A stretch of DNA of 64,000 nt from Lineolata rhizophorae (taxonomy: Eukaryota > Ascomycota > Dothideomycetes > Lineolatales > Lineolataceae). Positions 11,060 to 22,683 of the stretch are shown here, one piece after another (position 1 is the stretch's first letter; every line of letters starts with the position of its first letter). Made by a program: the position numbers and the translations under genes. Location: positions 351,851 through 415,850 of the forward strand of contig MU001685.1 in assembly GCA_010093515.1 (NCBI GenBank), given 5' to 3'. The notes beneath the pieces were generated by a model. It saw nothing but the letters and a program-made list of their open reading frames with translations. It was not told where the DNA came from and did no database searches.

Positions 11060-14000
11060 ATGTCTAATTTGACAGTAGCACCTTTTGCTCAAGTTTGCGT
11101 GGAGTGCTTTGTCAAATTTTTGTCCGCAGCAGACACGAATAACTGGACCGATCGGGACGTGGTTGAAGAGCTTTTTGCGAGATTCAACATCTGGGCTGAC
11201 AACCTCGGGGTGTTTGCAAGCGAGCATGCCTCCATTGACTACCGCTTAAGAGATTCCCCCGAGGTCAGAGAACTCATTGTTGGCCAGCTGCAAAAGATCC
11301 AGAGTCATCTTGAGCAAGGTATGCGGTCTAGCTTCATATGCGGCACGACTAAATCTCAATTTTGTGCTAATAAGATCTCGTAGAACTTTTGTCCCATAGG
11401 AAGGATGAGAGCAACGAGGAAACCCGCGATCATGACATTAGTTCTTCAACTTCAACATGCTCGTCCGACTCTGAGCCAAGTACAGACGAGCTTACTAATG
11501 AACGTCCCAATCTGCAATCCGTTAAGGAAGCAATAGGGCGTCTTCATCGTCTTGCAAAGGCGATCCGTAGGCCCAGCGTCGGGACACATAATCTAAAAGC
11601 CGACAATTACACCGAATATGATGAATTCGGCCAGGATGTCATTGAAGGCTTTAGACAATGCGCTCAGACATATGTCCGGTTCCGGTTACCCGATGCGGAC
11701 GAAACGATCCAGGAGCGTCTGACCGAAGCACTCACCCTCCGCAGACGACGATTCTTGTACCGTCGACGCCATCAGATAAAGCTGCGCACCCGGTCCTACA
11801 CTGGATATTCTGGCAGTCTCTCAATATCGCCGTCCGGACTTGAGCATGTCATTACCTCCAGCTCCACAGATTCGACTCCACGTCTTGTATCCAGTCCCAC
11901 TGAAATTAAGTGCCCGGCCAATCGAGCGCCTACAATCCTATCAAATACGACCGCGACCGACCTTGGGAATGCCAAATTTGAACGCGACGTTGAGTCAACA
12001 ATTCCATCTACCGTAGCATCGTCTACCATGAGTTTCAGGCATTCTTTCTCAATTCCTCCTCCTCCTAAATCCGCAAAGAACGGGTTGGAGTTTGAGTGCC
12101 ATTACTGTTCATTGATTCTGCCTCCACAAGATGCCCACACAGTGCGCTGGAAGTAAGTTCGGAAATTGCTTTACTTGAGAGAAGTCCAGAGCTAACTTTC
12201 CACCCAGGCAGCATGTCTGGAGAGACCTGGAGCCTTACGTTTGCCTTTTCAAAGACTGTTCTACGCCTCTCCGTCTGTTTAAAGATCGAAGTGATTGGAC
12301 TAAACACATGCTTTCGCACACTGCAGTGCATTGGCGGTGTAGCGCGCCCGTTCATCAACAGGAAACGTTCTCATCGGAGGAAAGCTATGAGGCCCACATG
12401 CGTTCCGTCCACGGGCAGGTCATATCCAAAAAGCAGCTCGCCCTATTAAGCCGAAGAAACATGCGTCAGACGCCAGTATCGTTCGAGTCTTGCCCTCTGT
12501 GTGGCAAGAAAACAGGCGAACTCATCGGAGATATGACCCCAAGTGAAGAAGGCGGTGGAAACTACTTCTCTCAGAAAGACAACCCGGGTGCGGCGCTGGA
12601 AATGCAGAAGCATATCGCTCGGCATCTTCAGCTTCTGTCAATTATGTCTTTGCCGTGGCCAGAAAATGGAGACGAGATTGACGACTCAATCTCTAGCGGC
12701 AAGGCGGAATCGCACGTGACCGAGGATAGTTGCTATACTCCTGCCTCCGCGCTAACTTCATCGAGTCCCGTCGACAATGATGAAGGCGAAGAACTAGGAC
12801 CAGCCAAGGAAAACATCGATGACGTGGTAGACGAGCATGAAATTCCGCCAGATGACAGTCCTGACGCCACGTGGGAATTTTTGGGCTCTTCGCCATCATT
12901 TGTGGACCCAGAAAGCGATCGGACTCTAAGACCATTCATTCGAAGGCTTCGGTTCGAATCATTACGTGCAGACGGCAAGTCCAACTACGTTGCAGACCTT
13001 CCTTGTCGCTACATGCCATTGTCGAGGAACCCCATTTTCTTTGGGCGTGAGACGGTTATCGAAAGCCTTCAGGCCATTTTGCTACCGGGGAAGCAGCCTG
13101 TGAGACCACGCCGAGCTAGGCTGAACAACTTCACTTTATATGGTCGGGGCGGAGTCGGCAAGACGCAAGTCGCCGTTGAGTTTGTCCATTCGTGCAAGGA
13201 CAAATTCGACGCGGTTTTCTGGGTTCAAGCAGATGCAACCCAGAAACTCGAGCGGAGCTTCACCAATATCGCCCTCAAATTGGGTCTCGTGGTTGAGGGC
13301 TCGGCAGAGTCTCGGGATCACGTCCTTGCTAAAGATCTCGTGAAGGCGTGGCTCACCAATCCCCTCACGCCCTCGACAGACCCGAATGCTATGAATAAGG
13401 CGAATTGGCTGCTTGTATTTGATCATGTTACCGATCATGAGATTTTGAATGATTTCTGGCTTGACAGTTTTACTCAAGGCTCGATTCTCATAACTAGTCG
13501 CATGCGGCTACCATGGAATCCCGCGAAGTATCCTGCCGTGGAAGTCGAACCCTTTCCATCGGACGAAGCCGCCGAATTCTTGTGGCGCCTCAACAAGCAA
13601 CCTGTAAATCTTTCGGAAAGGAAGTATTGCATGGAGATTGTGCAAAAAATTGGAGGTCTTCCGATAGTCTTGATCCACTTTGCTGGGCAACTGGCATCAA
13701 AAGGCGGGTCTTTCCAGAAATTGCTTCAGGCTTTTAAAGAGAGGGAAAGTGAGCGAGCCGGCAGGAAAGTCCGCTTCCAAGAACCTGTTGAGAAGCATGA
13801 GAGTACAGATGGGCCTGAGACTGAGCAAACGATTGAATGGACTGCTGAAAACCTTCACCACAGCAGGGCTCTGTTGGACGTTGTCTCCATGCTTGATCCG
13901 GATGGCATTCCTGAGTATTTGCTAACCGAAGGGGCGCCCAATCTCAAGATCAAGGGTTATCCAACGTCCAAGGAGAGTTTTCGCGAGGCATGTTCCGAGC

Positions 14001-15416
14001 TTCTCGACAACCAGCTCATTTGGCGTAGTCGAAACTCCGGTAGGCTGGGTCTGCATCGACCCGTCCAAGACACAGCAAGGAAGCATATGAATCCACAACA
14101 CTATCGCCTCGTGTTCAACAGTTGCGTACAACTCATTTCAAACTCCTGGCCTTATCAGCGCTTCAACTGGAGACATTCTCGCGACAAGTGGCCTCGATGC
14201 GATGAGCTATATCCTCACATCATGCGATTGCAGTACCTTTCGAAGTATATACCTTTCTCTGTTGATGATCCTCTTGGGGCATACGAATATTCGCGGATCA
14301 TCACTGCGGCCGCTTGGTACTGCCACGAACGAGGACGTTTTCTAGACTCCGAGGAGCTCTGCAATGTTGCCCACTCTATTTGCGAGGACCTAAACAACGT
14401 AGCCTCTAGCAATGATTTTGTATCGAAGGACGAGGGTCCGACAAAAGCTCAGATTGAGGGCCTGCGGGCAGAGATATACCACAATCGTGGTTGCATCCTG
14501 GCCGAGATGAACAGGCCAGCCGACTCTCTCAAGAACCTACTCGCGTTCAACGAGATGATGGTACGTAATATCGGGCCTGAGGCTCAAGCTCTGGACATGC
14601 GACTTGCTATATCTTGGAACCAACTTGGGAATGCGTACATGATCAATGGCGAATACTACAAGGGAGAAGAATGTTTTCTCCGCTCCATAGAGACGATGAG
14701 GCTCCTCCGAGACTTTAGGGAGCTAGATTTGTCACTTCCGAGAGTCAACCTTGGGCTGGCGTATTGGCTAACCAACAGATATGAGGATGCAATCTGTGTG
14801 CTCCAGCAAGGACTAAATGCCAGGGAAAATATGTTTGGTCCAGGTGACCGCGTGTCGTTCATGTGAGTGAATGACTAGCAAGCTACGTCCGAGGTTCATT
14901 GCTGACTCCTACTAGAACCGGGCGCTTCTTCCATGCTTTGGGGAATGTGAAGGCCAGTCAAGGACTGCTAGATGAAAGCTATGACTTTCACCAGAAGGCA
15001 TTGGGTCACTATATCATCACCTTGGGTAAAGGGCACCATCGAACAGCAGATACGTGGATCAAAGTTGCCCATCATCACACACTACTCAAAGACTACAAGC
15101 AAGCACTGTACGTCAATGAATCTCCCAATAGCATAGTGCATCGACCGGAGTTTTAACCACTAACAATTACCGCAGGTCTCTCCTAGACCAAGCGTTGGAT
15201 GCATACTCAAACAAGGAGATCTATAGGCCGGAGAGGGCCCGCGCTAAGTTTAGAAGGGCAACCACCCTAAAAGCTTTGGGAAGGACAGAAGAAGCTGGCA
15301 AAGATTTCGCAAAAGCGTACGAACTATACAAAGCCGCGGCGCCGGAGGACAACCGCTCGCTGGAGAGTCTCACTGAGGCAGACTTTGACGCCATCATCGC
15401 GTTCTGGTCCAAGTAG
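11060..15416 (+). CDS. NLR: fungal helical N-terminus, C2H2 zinc fingers, NB-ARC, TPR
   Basis: Five exons (11060-11318, 11384-12152, 12208-14862, 14916-15107, 15176-15416) encode 1371 residues. Residues 1-90 carry the helical module common in fungal C2H2 proteins (FARFNIWADNLG, SIDYRLRDSPEVRE). A Ser/Thr-rich linker follows. C2H2-like fingers lie at about 325-460: ECHYC, CLFKDC with HMLSH, CPLCGKK. The NB-ARC ATPase spans about 610-860, with Walker A GRGGVGKTQVA (near 655), Walker B-like WLLVFDHV, GSILITSR and GGLPIVL. A winged-helix part contains LHRPVQD in the MHD position. TPR-like helices (AEIYHNRGCILAEM, NQLGNAYMINGEYYKGEECF, RVNLGLAYWL) fill about 1070-1371. The family comprises STAND sensors that oligomerise on ligand recognition. 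The ligand here is unknown. Odd point: the usual second Asp of Walker B is His. Confidence 0.88.
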
Positions 15417-15924
15417 CCACGGGCCAGCTGCAGCACACGTTAATCCAAAAACAAAAGTGATTTTCCGTTGAGACATGTTGAGAGATATCGTGTGGCCAGG
15501 CAATTCGGCATGCTGCGCAGTCTACCCGCCCAGGCATTGATAAGGCCGTTCGGCCTTGCCCTAGAAGCTGCACTATATTCGCCCGCGAGTGAGTTGTCAA
15601 AAGCTGCAAGCTGCAGCAATTCACCGGTGAACCCGAAATCGCCTAGTGCGCCGCACAGAAGTGCCTTAGTTGGGCTCCGCCCCTCCCCTAGGCCCCGGCC
15701 CAGAACGTTCGCAGCTCCGCCCACGGACGTGCGCGGTAGCAGCGAACGCCCTGCGCGGCGCTTGATCGCGCTGGCCGAGTCTAGACAGCCATCATTGGCT
15801 CCTACTGCCCAAGCCGCATGCCCGCGCTGCTCAAAAGGGTTCCTGAATTTCAAAACCTGTCTTCAAGGGAAATAGGAAAGCGAGTGGAAATTAAGAAATT
15901 TCGAGAACACTTGCGCACCCAAAG
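15417..15924. other. Intergenic, NLR 3' flank and promoter of the CmcJ-like gene
   Basis: 508 bases, GC-rich in the middle. Open frames on both strands overlap each other without homology signal and look like composition artefacts. No terminator hairpin or repeat is evident. Confidence 0.35.
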
Positions 15925-16999
15925 ATGGAGGCGCAGACCATCGACATCCTCACTGACCTTGTCTACCTCAAGCACGACGACATTCATTTGACGGAGAAGC
16001 CGTACAAGCTGCAGTACGACCCGGGTGAAGGCCTTCCACGCACCAACTGCACCAACCAAACGCAGGGCGGGGTCCGCATCCGCGACTTTCGAGGCAAAGA
16101 AGCGCAATTCTCGCTCGAGCGGCAAGGTTTCGCCGTGCACAAACTAGCGTCGAAGCTTTCGCCCTCGGACTTCTACGACGAGGCCAAGGTCAAGAAGATC
16201 TACTATGAGGAGCTGAAGGCGGTACTCAAGGCGGATTTGGGAGCAACCCGCGTCGAGATCCTGGAACATGGCGTGCGCCACCCCGCTGAATCCATCACTT
16301 TCGCATACCATAAGCTCATTGTTCCTGCTTGTTGAACCTTGCTAATTGTGGCTATGGTGGTTGAGGATTGCAGATCCGCAAGCGGCACCCCGAGTTCCCT
16401 GTGTCCACCGGTGAGGACTACCAGTATCTTCAGCCGACCTCCGTCGTGCATGTAGGTAAGGTTTACCCACCCCACGCCACTTGTCGTCGCCTCATTTCTC
16501 GTTTCTCAGCCTCATGCTTATCGAGCCCTGCAGATTTCACCCCGGAAGCCGCAGTCCAGGAAAGCAAGCACGTGTTCAATGCGGATCCGAAGGACTACCG
16601 CCGATTCCAATCCGTTAAGTATCGTTCCCCGTGTTTCCTGGCCATGCTCCGCCATGCTCACAATACCACAGTGTGTGGAAGCCGCTGTACGGCCCGGTGA
16701 CCGACTGGCCGCTCGCGCTCTGCTCTGCCGAGTCGGTCGACCCAGACCGTGACTATATCGGGTCCGACGTCGTGACGCGCACTGGATACACGGAGAACTT
16801 CCAAGTCTACTACAACCCAGATCATGCGTGGTATTATCTCAACAAGCAACAGGCCTCGGAGATCATCGTGTTCAGACAGACGGACACTGACGAGCGGTTT
16901 GCAACCGGCGTGCCGCATGCCGGGTTCCGTAATCCGCAGGCAGACGGTGCGGAGCGTCCGCGTGAGAGCGTTGAGGCAAGGGCTTTCATTTACTACTAG
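15925..16999 (+). CDS. CmcJ / GA4-desaturase family oxygenase
   Basis: Four exons (15925-16272, 16374-16455, 16534-16618, 16672-16999) give 280 residues. The protein matches the fungal 7-alpha-cephem-methoxylase P8 chain/GA4 desaturase-like family, predicted Fe(II)/2-oxoglutarate-type oxygenases found both alone and in secondary-metabolite clusters. Visible family motifs: LERQGFAVHKL, FPVSTGEDYQYLQPTSVVHVDFTPEAA (HxD within HVDFTP, likely metal ligands), NVWKPLYGPVTDWPLALC, YYNPDHAWYYLNKQQASE, and near the end GVPHAGFRNP followed by PRESVEARA. The short exons 2 and 3 are required to restore those motifs. No biosynthetic backbone gene lies nearby, so this looks like a stand-alone member. The substrate cannot be told from sequence. 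Confidence 0.87.
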
Positions 17000-17814
17000 G
17001 TGCAAGGGCGCTAGTGAGGCTGCGAATATCCTAGGAGTCCACGATGTATCACGTGCAAGTTGACTGAAGTCTGAACTGCTCAATCCTGCTATCACCTACG
17101 ACGTGCAGCCTAGAGCGTAAACTAGCCCGAGTGCAATGACACATCCCATTCATTATTAGCACAGAAACCATAGAATGGTTCCATATTGTGATATGTGATA
17201 TTGAAAGAAGTGCAACATAGAACGCAAGCGATGATGTTAACACCTAGAAAAAGAAAAAATACTCATACTGGCAAACCATAAATCATGCATTCTCAAACAG
17301 GGATATTTTTGTTATAGCAAATGTAAAATGATCGTGGTACAGTTTCCTGGTTCTATATCAGCTGACATCTTGCTGCAAAATGGGGGAAGTCATGGAGCAT
17401 AGGCGCAATTACGCATGGCGGACAGCATCCCCGGGTGCAAACCATCCGTCACATTCGCGCAATACTCAGCAAGCAAGTCTCGATGTAGTTGAATAGGTCT
17501 ATAATTCATTCAAAAAGAGACTCATGATGAGCCACACCTAGGGCTATAAAATGAGATGCATGGGAAAAGCAAAGAAGGTGCAACATTGACCAGGAAAGTT
17601 GTGCAGAGGTGCCTTCAAAAGCCATGACCATAAACGCCAATCCATGAACGCATCCCTAAGCGAGTCATCGTAAATCAACCGAATGCCCCTCAACACAGTC
17701 CGAGGACTCGGAATGAACAACTCACCTCCGATCAATCAGCACTGGTGGTCGTAGAAATCGCACTGAGACACCGACCGCGTAAGCAACCAGCGCCAAGCTA
17801 GATCTCCGGCCCGA
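17000..17814. other. Intergenic between two convergent genes
   Basis: 815 bases between the stop codons of the CmcJ-like gene and the small minus-strand gene. It is more AT-rich than the coding sequence and should hold two 3'UTRs. No gene or repeat is seen. Confidence 0.4.
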
Positions 17815-17997
17815 TCAATGGTGAGAGCCATCCTCCTGCTTCGGGTGGGCGCCAGCGGAGCCCTCGAGCTGGAGAGTCTCGCCCTTCTTGAAGCCGTGAG
17901 ACTCGCCCGGCTGGACAGCAGTCTTGGGAGGCCAATTGGCCTTCCAGGGCTGGGCCTTGGCGCCAGAGGTGGTCTGAGACTGATTGTTGGCAGGCAT
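17815..17997 (-). CDS. Small 60-residue hydrophilic protein with 5'UTR intron
   Basis: The single coding exon encodes 60 residues starting MPANNQSQTT. It has a basic/Trp-Pro stretch (QPWKANWPPKTAVQPGE), then SHGFKKGETLQLEG, and ends in an Asp/His-rich tail. There is no signal peptide, membrane segment or known domain; it should be disordered and cytosolic. Support for a real gene: a clean intron sits just upstream in the 5'UTR (18085-18005, GTGAGT...CAG, ending 7 bases before the ATG), and CATAAAAG, a TATA-like box on the minus strand, lies near 18200. The coding GC and codon choice also match neighbours. Function unknown; the layout resembles highly expressed, stress- or clock-responsive small fungal genes, which is inference. 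Confidence 0.5.
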   Translation of the reverse strand: MPANNQSQTTSGAKAQPWKANWPPKTAVQPGESHGFKKGETLQLEGSAGAHPKQEDGSHH

Positions 17998-18004
17998 GGT
18001 GTGT

Positions 18005-18085
18005 CTGCGATGCGTCACGACCGCAACGGTCAGCTCACGTGCCACGGCGCTGCCACAAAAGAAGACGTGCAAAGGTTGTACTCAC
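18005..18085 (-). other. 5'UTR intron of the small 60-residue gene
   Basis: 81 bases with donor GTGAGTAC at 18085 and acceptor GCATCGCAG at 18005, just before ACACC-ATG. The candidate branch site is GCTGACC. Introns in this place often boost expression in fungi. Confidence 0.5.
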
Positions 18086-20306
18086 GTTGTTTCAAAGGCT
18101 TTGATGGAACTTTTGGAAGGTTGTTCAAAGCAGGTGGTTGTTCGTGGATGGTTATGGTGGTGGAGAGGAAGAGAGTTGGAGGTCAGGAAGAGCGTGCTTT
18201 TATGCTGCCCGGGTGGCGAGCTGCCGGCGTGCAGGGAGGGCAGCGGCAGCCCAGCGTGACGGCCCATTTTACGCGGGGCCACAGGTTCGCGCTTGCTCGA
18301 TGATAAAGCGGCGAACTACGTAGTAACTGCCAGCTTCCGCCCAGGAATTAGAAGCCGTTGCCCCTCCCCATTCCCCCACGGCAAAGGCGAGGAGTGACGA
18401 TAGTGCTCAGTGACGCCTCCCCACTTGGTGGTTGGGTTGCCATTGGGTTGCGGCAGGCTGAGCTGGCGCCGTGGCTGGAATGCCCCGTGTAAATGCCCGA
18501 CAATCAGGGGTTGACGCTGTTTTATTTGCGGACAATTCACCTCTCACTTCCTATCACGCACGCCGCCGGTAGCCTGCAAGCCCGGCTCCTGCTGCGTGGA
18601 ACATCACGCATTTACTTGGATGTCCTTGCAGCATCCACGACGGTTTGCGTGGAAGAATGTTCTAGTAAAAGGATCTGCGATTCCGCAACTCGATCAACTA
18701 GCGGGCTGGATCGTTCGTGATTGTCCAACTGGCAAGGTGCTCGCGGTCTTGATGCTTCGAATGAGGGGTATGGCGGGGTTGGCGCGATATCGGCGGGCCT
18801 ACTCGGGCCAATCGCCGCGTTCGGATTTAAGATAGTCGGGTTTGTCGGCTTAGGATGTTATGGAATATAGGCTACTATCACCACTTGGAAATTGACATAT
18901 CTAAGCCTGCAAGGACAAACAGTCAGTAGAACACAGTATTTTAACTAAGCCAGTTTTTGTCGCCTTCCGCCGTTTTCTAGATCTTACTCATCCAGGCTGT
19001 AAGAGATTCAACAATGGTAGTGTCCCTCCCTGTTCTACTTTCCTTCTCCAGGGCGGTGAAAAGCATCGATGACATTTCCATTATGGACCTACTTGCAGCA
19101 TGAAGATACTTTATCCAGTCATAAATGAAAACTCAATTGGCAAATGCGCAAGTTTCACCACCTGAACGCCGAACGAAGCATTTGCAATCTCACACAGCGG
19201 CCAAAGTAAGAGCCCTCCACCACCTCGGCTAAGCCATGAGCTTAGTACCAAGGATCGCTCATCCTAGCCCTAGTCATTGAAAAAGAAGCGACGAGGAACT
19301 TGTCCAGAAAACAACTTATGTTGACGTCGTTGGATACGACACAGGAGTTAAACCGCCTTAAGAGTATCGTTCTAAGTTTGAACGCAACATCTATTCGAAA
19401 ACAGATACCGGAAGGTGCACTGACGATAGTGTTTGGGAAAAGTGGAGGCTGAAATTGGCTTCCATAGGTGCCTAATCCGGACGATGTGCACGTTGAGGAG
19501 GCCTCCAAGTCACAATTTCACTCGCCAAAAAAGAACCCACGCTCAAACTGCTTTCCCATCATTTGACGAGATATCTAGATCCATGTTGGGTTGCATGCAG
19601 TAGTTAGAATAGCGAGCCCGATATCCTGACTCTCTACGCCAGCAAGCACAAAGCCTATAATGAGCTCATCTCCACTAACACTAACTTGATAAATAGATCT
19701 GCGTTCCTTGAAACAGGGCTCACCTGGGCCTGATTAAAATCTCTTCTATATTTTCTTTGGCGCGGGCTCTTTTGCAAATTTTCAATGAAAGAGAAATCCC
19801 ACGCCGAGTTGAGACCTAAGTGTCGTGGCTCCTACTATTGTAAATACCGCGAAAAAGCTCCGGGAGTACCAAAGTCAATTTGTTTATTCCGGATTCTAGC
19901 CAACCCGTCTATACCAGCCTGTCTATACCAAATTCTCCGGGACGGACCCATTGAGACCTAAGATCAAGCTTATTAAGATGAGACCCGGCAGGTTCGACCG
20001 TAACTGGTCTCACTCTCGCTAAGGCGCCTGCATTCGGCTAAACCCAAGCTCGAAAGTTGCCGAGGGCAACATGACGGGCCTTCCGCCGTGAGAAATAAAT
20101 AAGGCCACTCTTTACCTCTTCATCTGACGCTTCGCCAAAGTGGGGAAGATCTCCATTATATATCATCGGTGTTCTTAGCATCCTAAGTTAGCTTGCAGAT
20201 CACCTGTATCTTCGCAGTCTCTGATCCGGTCTACGATCACCTATACCTGCAGGATCCCCGTGATCTTCATAGTTCTACGCCAGTTAGAAAGGGCTTGCCT
20301 CGAACA
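18086..20306. other. Long intergenic region before the cupin gene
   Basis: About 2.2 kb. The first 300 bases are the promoter of the small minus-strand gene. From 18900 on the sequence is less GC-rich. An open plus-strand frame at about 19245-19452 reads as a plausible helical peptide (ALVIEKEATRNLSRKQ), but it has no start codon at its head and no partner exon, so it is at most a gene fragment. A 10-base direct repeat, GTCTATACCA, occurs twice near 19909 and 19921. No transposon ends are visible. Confidence 0.35.
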
Positions 20307-20925
20307 ATGGCGGACCGCGATATTCCAGACGTGCCGGTAAACTTTGTGCCTGCGTCCGCGGGCGAGATTATTGACCTGGGAGCCATCAAGGTGCGGGTCA
20401 TGGAAGACGGGTCACGCACAGGTACGTGGAGAGTTATCTTTATATTCGCAATTTGAATGTTGATTTCAATTTTTCATTCACAGTCAATTATGTCCCACCC
20501 AGTCTTATGATACTCCATACTACAACCCTGACCCACAACAATAACCCTAATACCCAGACAACCGCATCGGGGCCGCCGAAATCGTTGTCCCGGCAGGCAC
20601 TCCAGGGCCCCCTCCGCACTGGCACGAGATGCACGACGAGACCTTCCTCGTCACGGGCGGGACCCTACGCTTCCACGTGCCCGGCCAAGGCGACATCGAC
20701 GCCGCGACGGGCGACTACATTGTCGTACCCACGCGTTCCCCCCATACCTTCTCCAACCCGTTCGAGGTCGAGGCCAAGTTCTTCAACACGTACACGCCGG
20801 CCTTCTACATCAACTACTTCAAGCTGTTGAGCATCCTGGTCAAGGAGGGAGGCGGCAAGATGACGCCGGAGGTCAATGAGCGGGCCATGAGGGGCTACGC
20901 GACGATCACGCTGCCAAAGAAGTAA
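20307..20925 (+). CDS. Cupin-domain protein
   Basis: Two exons (20307-20421, 20558-20925) give 160 residues. The protein is a single-domain cupin, a small beta-barrel that usually binds one metal. Metal motif 1 is visible at about residues 62-80 as GTPGPPPHWHEMHDETF followed by VTGGTLRFHV. Motif 2 follows as GDYIVVPTRSPHTFSNP. His-Trp-His plus the following Glu and the later His are the probable metal ligands. A C-terminal helical tail (YINYFKLLSILVKEGG) is common in fungal cupin_2 proteins. The substrate is not evident: relatives include quercetinase-like and isomerase-like enzymes as well as uncharacterised ones. No signal peptide is seen. Its 3' end faces DBP8 convergently at 239 bases. 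Confidence 0.9.
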
Positions 20926-21164
20926 TTGCTGGGTTTTGTTCTAGTCGAAGCTGGAACAGACTCGGATGAATCAAGTCGTCCTTCGCGTTGTGCAGGCCAC
21001 GTGGCCATTGGAGGAACAAACAAAGCGGCGAATACAAAATGCGACAACTTCATTCCGTAGATAATGGATGAGTTCAAGAACCACAAGATAAGATTCCGTT
21101 GCCAAGTTCGCCGCTAAAGGAGCCATGCCGTCGGAATTTTCGCTCCTATTACCATATACCCCCT

Positions 21165-22683
21165 TCATGTCCGCGCCATCTTCTTCATCCCCTTCTTCCT
21201 CTTCCCCGTGACATCCCTCCCCTCCTCGATCTGCAACGCGGCCTCCCTCTTCTTCTCGCCCACAACCCTCAACGCATCCCTGACCACCCTCCCCTCCACG
21301 CTCACGCCATCCTCCGCGTACTCCACCATCTTGCTTCCGACTCTCTCCTCGATCGCCAGCACGAGCTCCACGTCCCGCTGCCCCACCACCGTCACGCTCT
21401 CGCCGCCGCGCCCCGCGCGCGCCGTCCGGCCCACGCGATGAATGTAATCGTCCGGGTCGCGCGGGACGTCGTAGTTGACGACGAGCTCGACGGCCGGGAT
21501 GTCGAGGCCGCGGGCGGCAACATCGGTGGCGACCAGGACGCGGGCGGCCCGGGCGCGGAACCGGGCCAGGTTGGCGGTGCGCTCGTGCTGGGCCAGGCCC
21601 GAGTGCAGCGCCGTGACGCGGTGCTCCAGCAGCCGCAGCAGGTGCTCGAGGAAGGTGGCCGTCGAGGCGCGGTTCACGAAGACGATGGCCGAGCGCGACG
21701 CGTTGGCCGGCGTGAGCAGCAGCACGTGCAGGTAGCACTCGCGGTGCGTGACGGGGGCTTGCAGGTACGTCTGGTGTAGGCGCGGCGGCACGGCGAGGTC
21801 CTCGGTGTCGACCTCGCACACGAAGACGGGCGGCCGGCCCGGCGGCCGCGGTCGCTCTTTGAGCGCGCGCACTTCGGGCGTGACGGTGGCGGTGAACAGG
21901 CAGGTCTGTCGGCGCGTTGGGGGCGGCAGCACGGAGAGACAAGTTTCGACATCGGGGAGCATGCTGCCGTGGCCGGCGGCAAGGAGGCGATCGGCTTCGT
22001 CGAGGACAACGACACCGGCGCGGCGAAGCCCGCAGATCGTGTCCTCGCCGGATGTTCCGATGTGGTCGGCCAGTCGCCCGGGCGTGGCGATGACAACGTG
22101 AGGCCGCTGCGAGAGCGTGATCGCTTGTTGCCGCATGTCGCCGCCACCGGTTATGAGAGCTGGTTTGAGGTTTTGCGGAGCGGAAATTGCTTTGAATTGC
22201 TCGAAGATTTGAAGAGCCAGTTCTCTTGGAAGGGGTATTAGCCTCTGTATATACGTGTACGAATCTTCATCGGTTTATCACATACCTCGTTGGAGTCAAC
22301 ACAAGGCCGAAGATCGCACAAGGATCTTCGGCCCACCTCTGAAGCATCGGCACCGCAAATGCAACGGTCTTTCCCGAGCCAGTTCTACTTCCTCCTATGC
22401 AGTCTTTCCCATTCAGAATCTCAGGTATACACCCTTTTTGGATCCCCGTCGGTCGTCGTATTTCCATTGCTGAGAGCGACGAAACGAGCCATGGATGAAC
22501 GCCCAAGGACGCAAATGTCGCATTCTCTGCCTTGATCCGTGACGGCGCGGGTTTAGGTTCGGGGCGACTCTCCTCGTCGCTTGACGACCGCTCGGGTGGC
22601 AACTTTCTGCGCTTTCTCGAGAGGCCGTTCTCTAGTTTCGCGTAGACGTCATCTTCGTACACGGACGTGGTTCGAGAAGGCAT
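21165..22683 (-). CDS. dbp8: ATP-dependent RNA helicase DBP8 (DEAD box)
   Basis: Two exons (22683-22286, 22224-21165) give 485 residues. DBP8 works in the nucleolus in early 18S rRNA processing. Motifs in order: Q motif [16 protein letters not shown]...RPTGIQ, motif [13 protein letters not shown], Ia [66 protein letters not shown] and [13 protein letters not shown]. The length and the C-terminal [26 protein letters not shown] match DBP8, including the basic tail. The N-terminus has a Ser/Glu-rich, KRRK-containing linker. The first intron falls inside motif Ia. It is head-to-head with TPT1. Confidence 0.93.

Noticed and set aside
19242-19508. Short open frames on both strands in the 18-20 kb gap
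   Set aside because: The plus-strand frame has protein-like composition but no start codon at its head, no partner exon and no recognised family; the minus-strand frame is its shadow.
20971-21942. A 323-residue Arg/Ala/Pro-rich minus-strand frame
   Set aside because: It overlaps the DBP8 exon in another frame; DBP8 has all helicase motifs, so this is a composition shadow.
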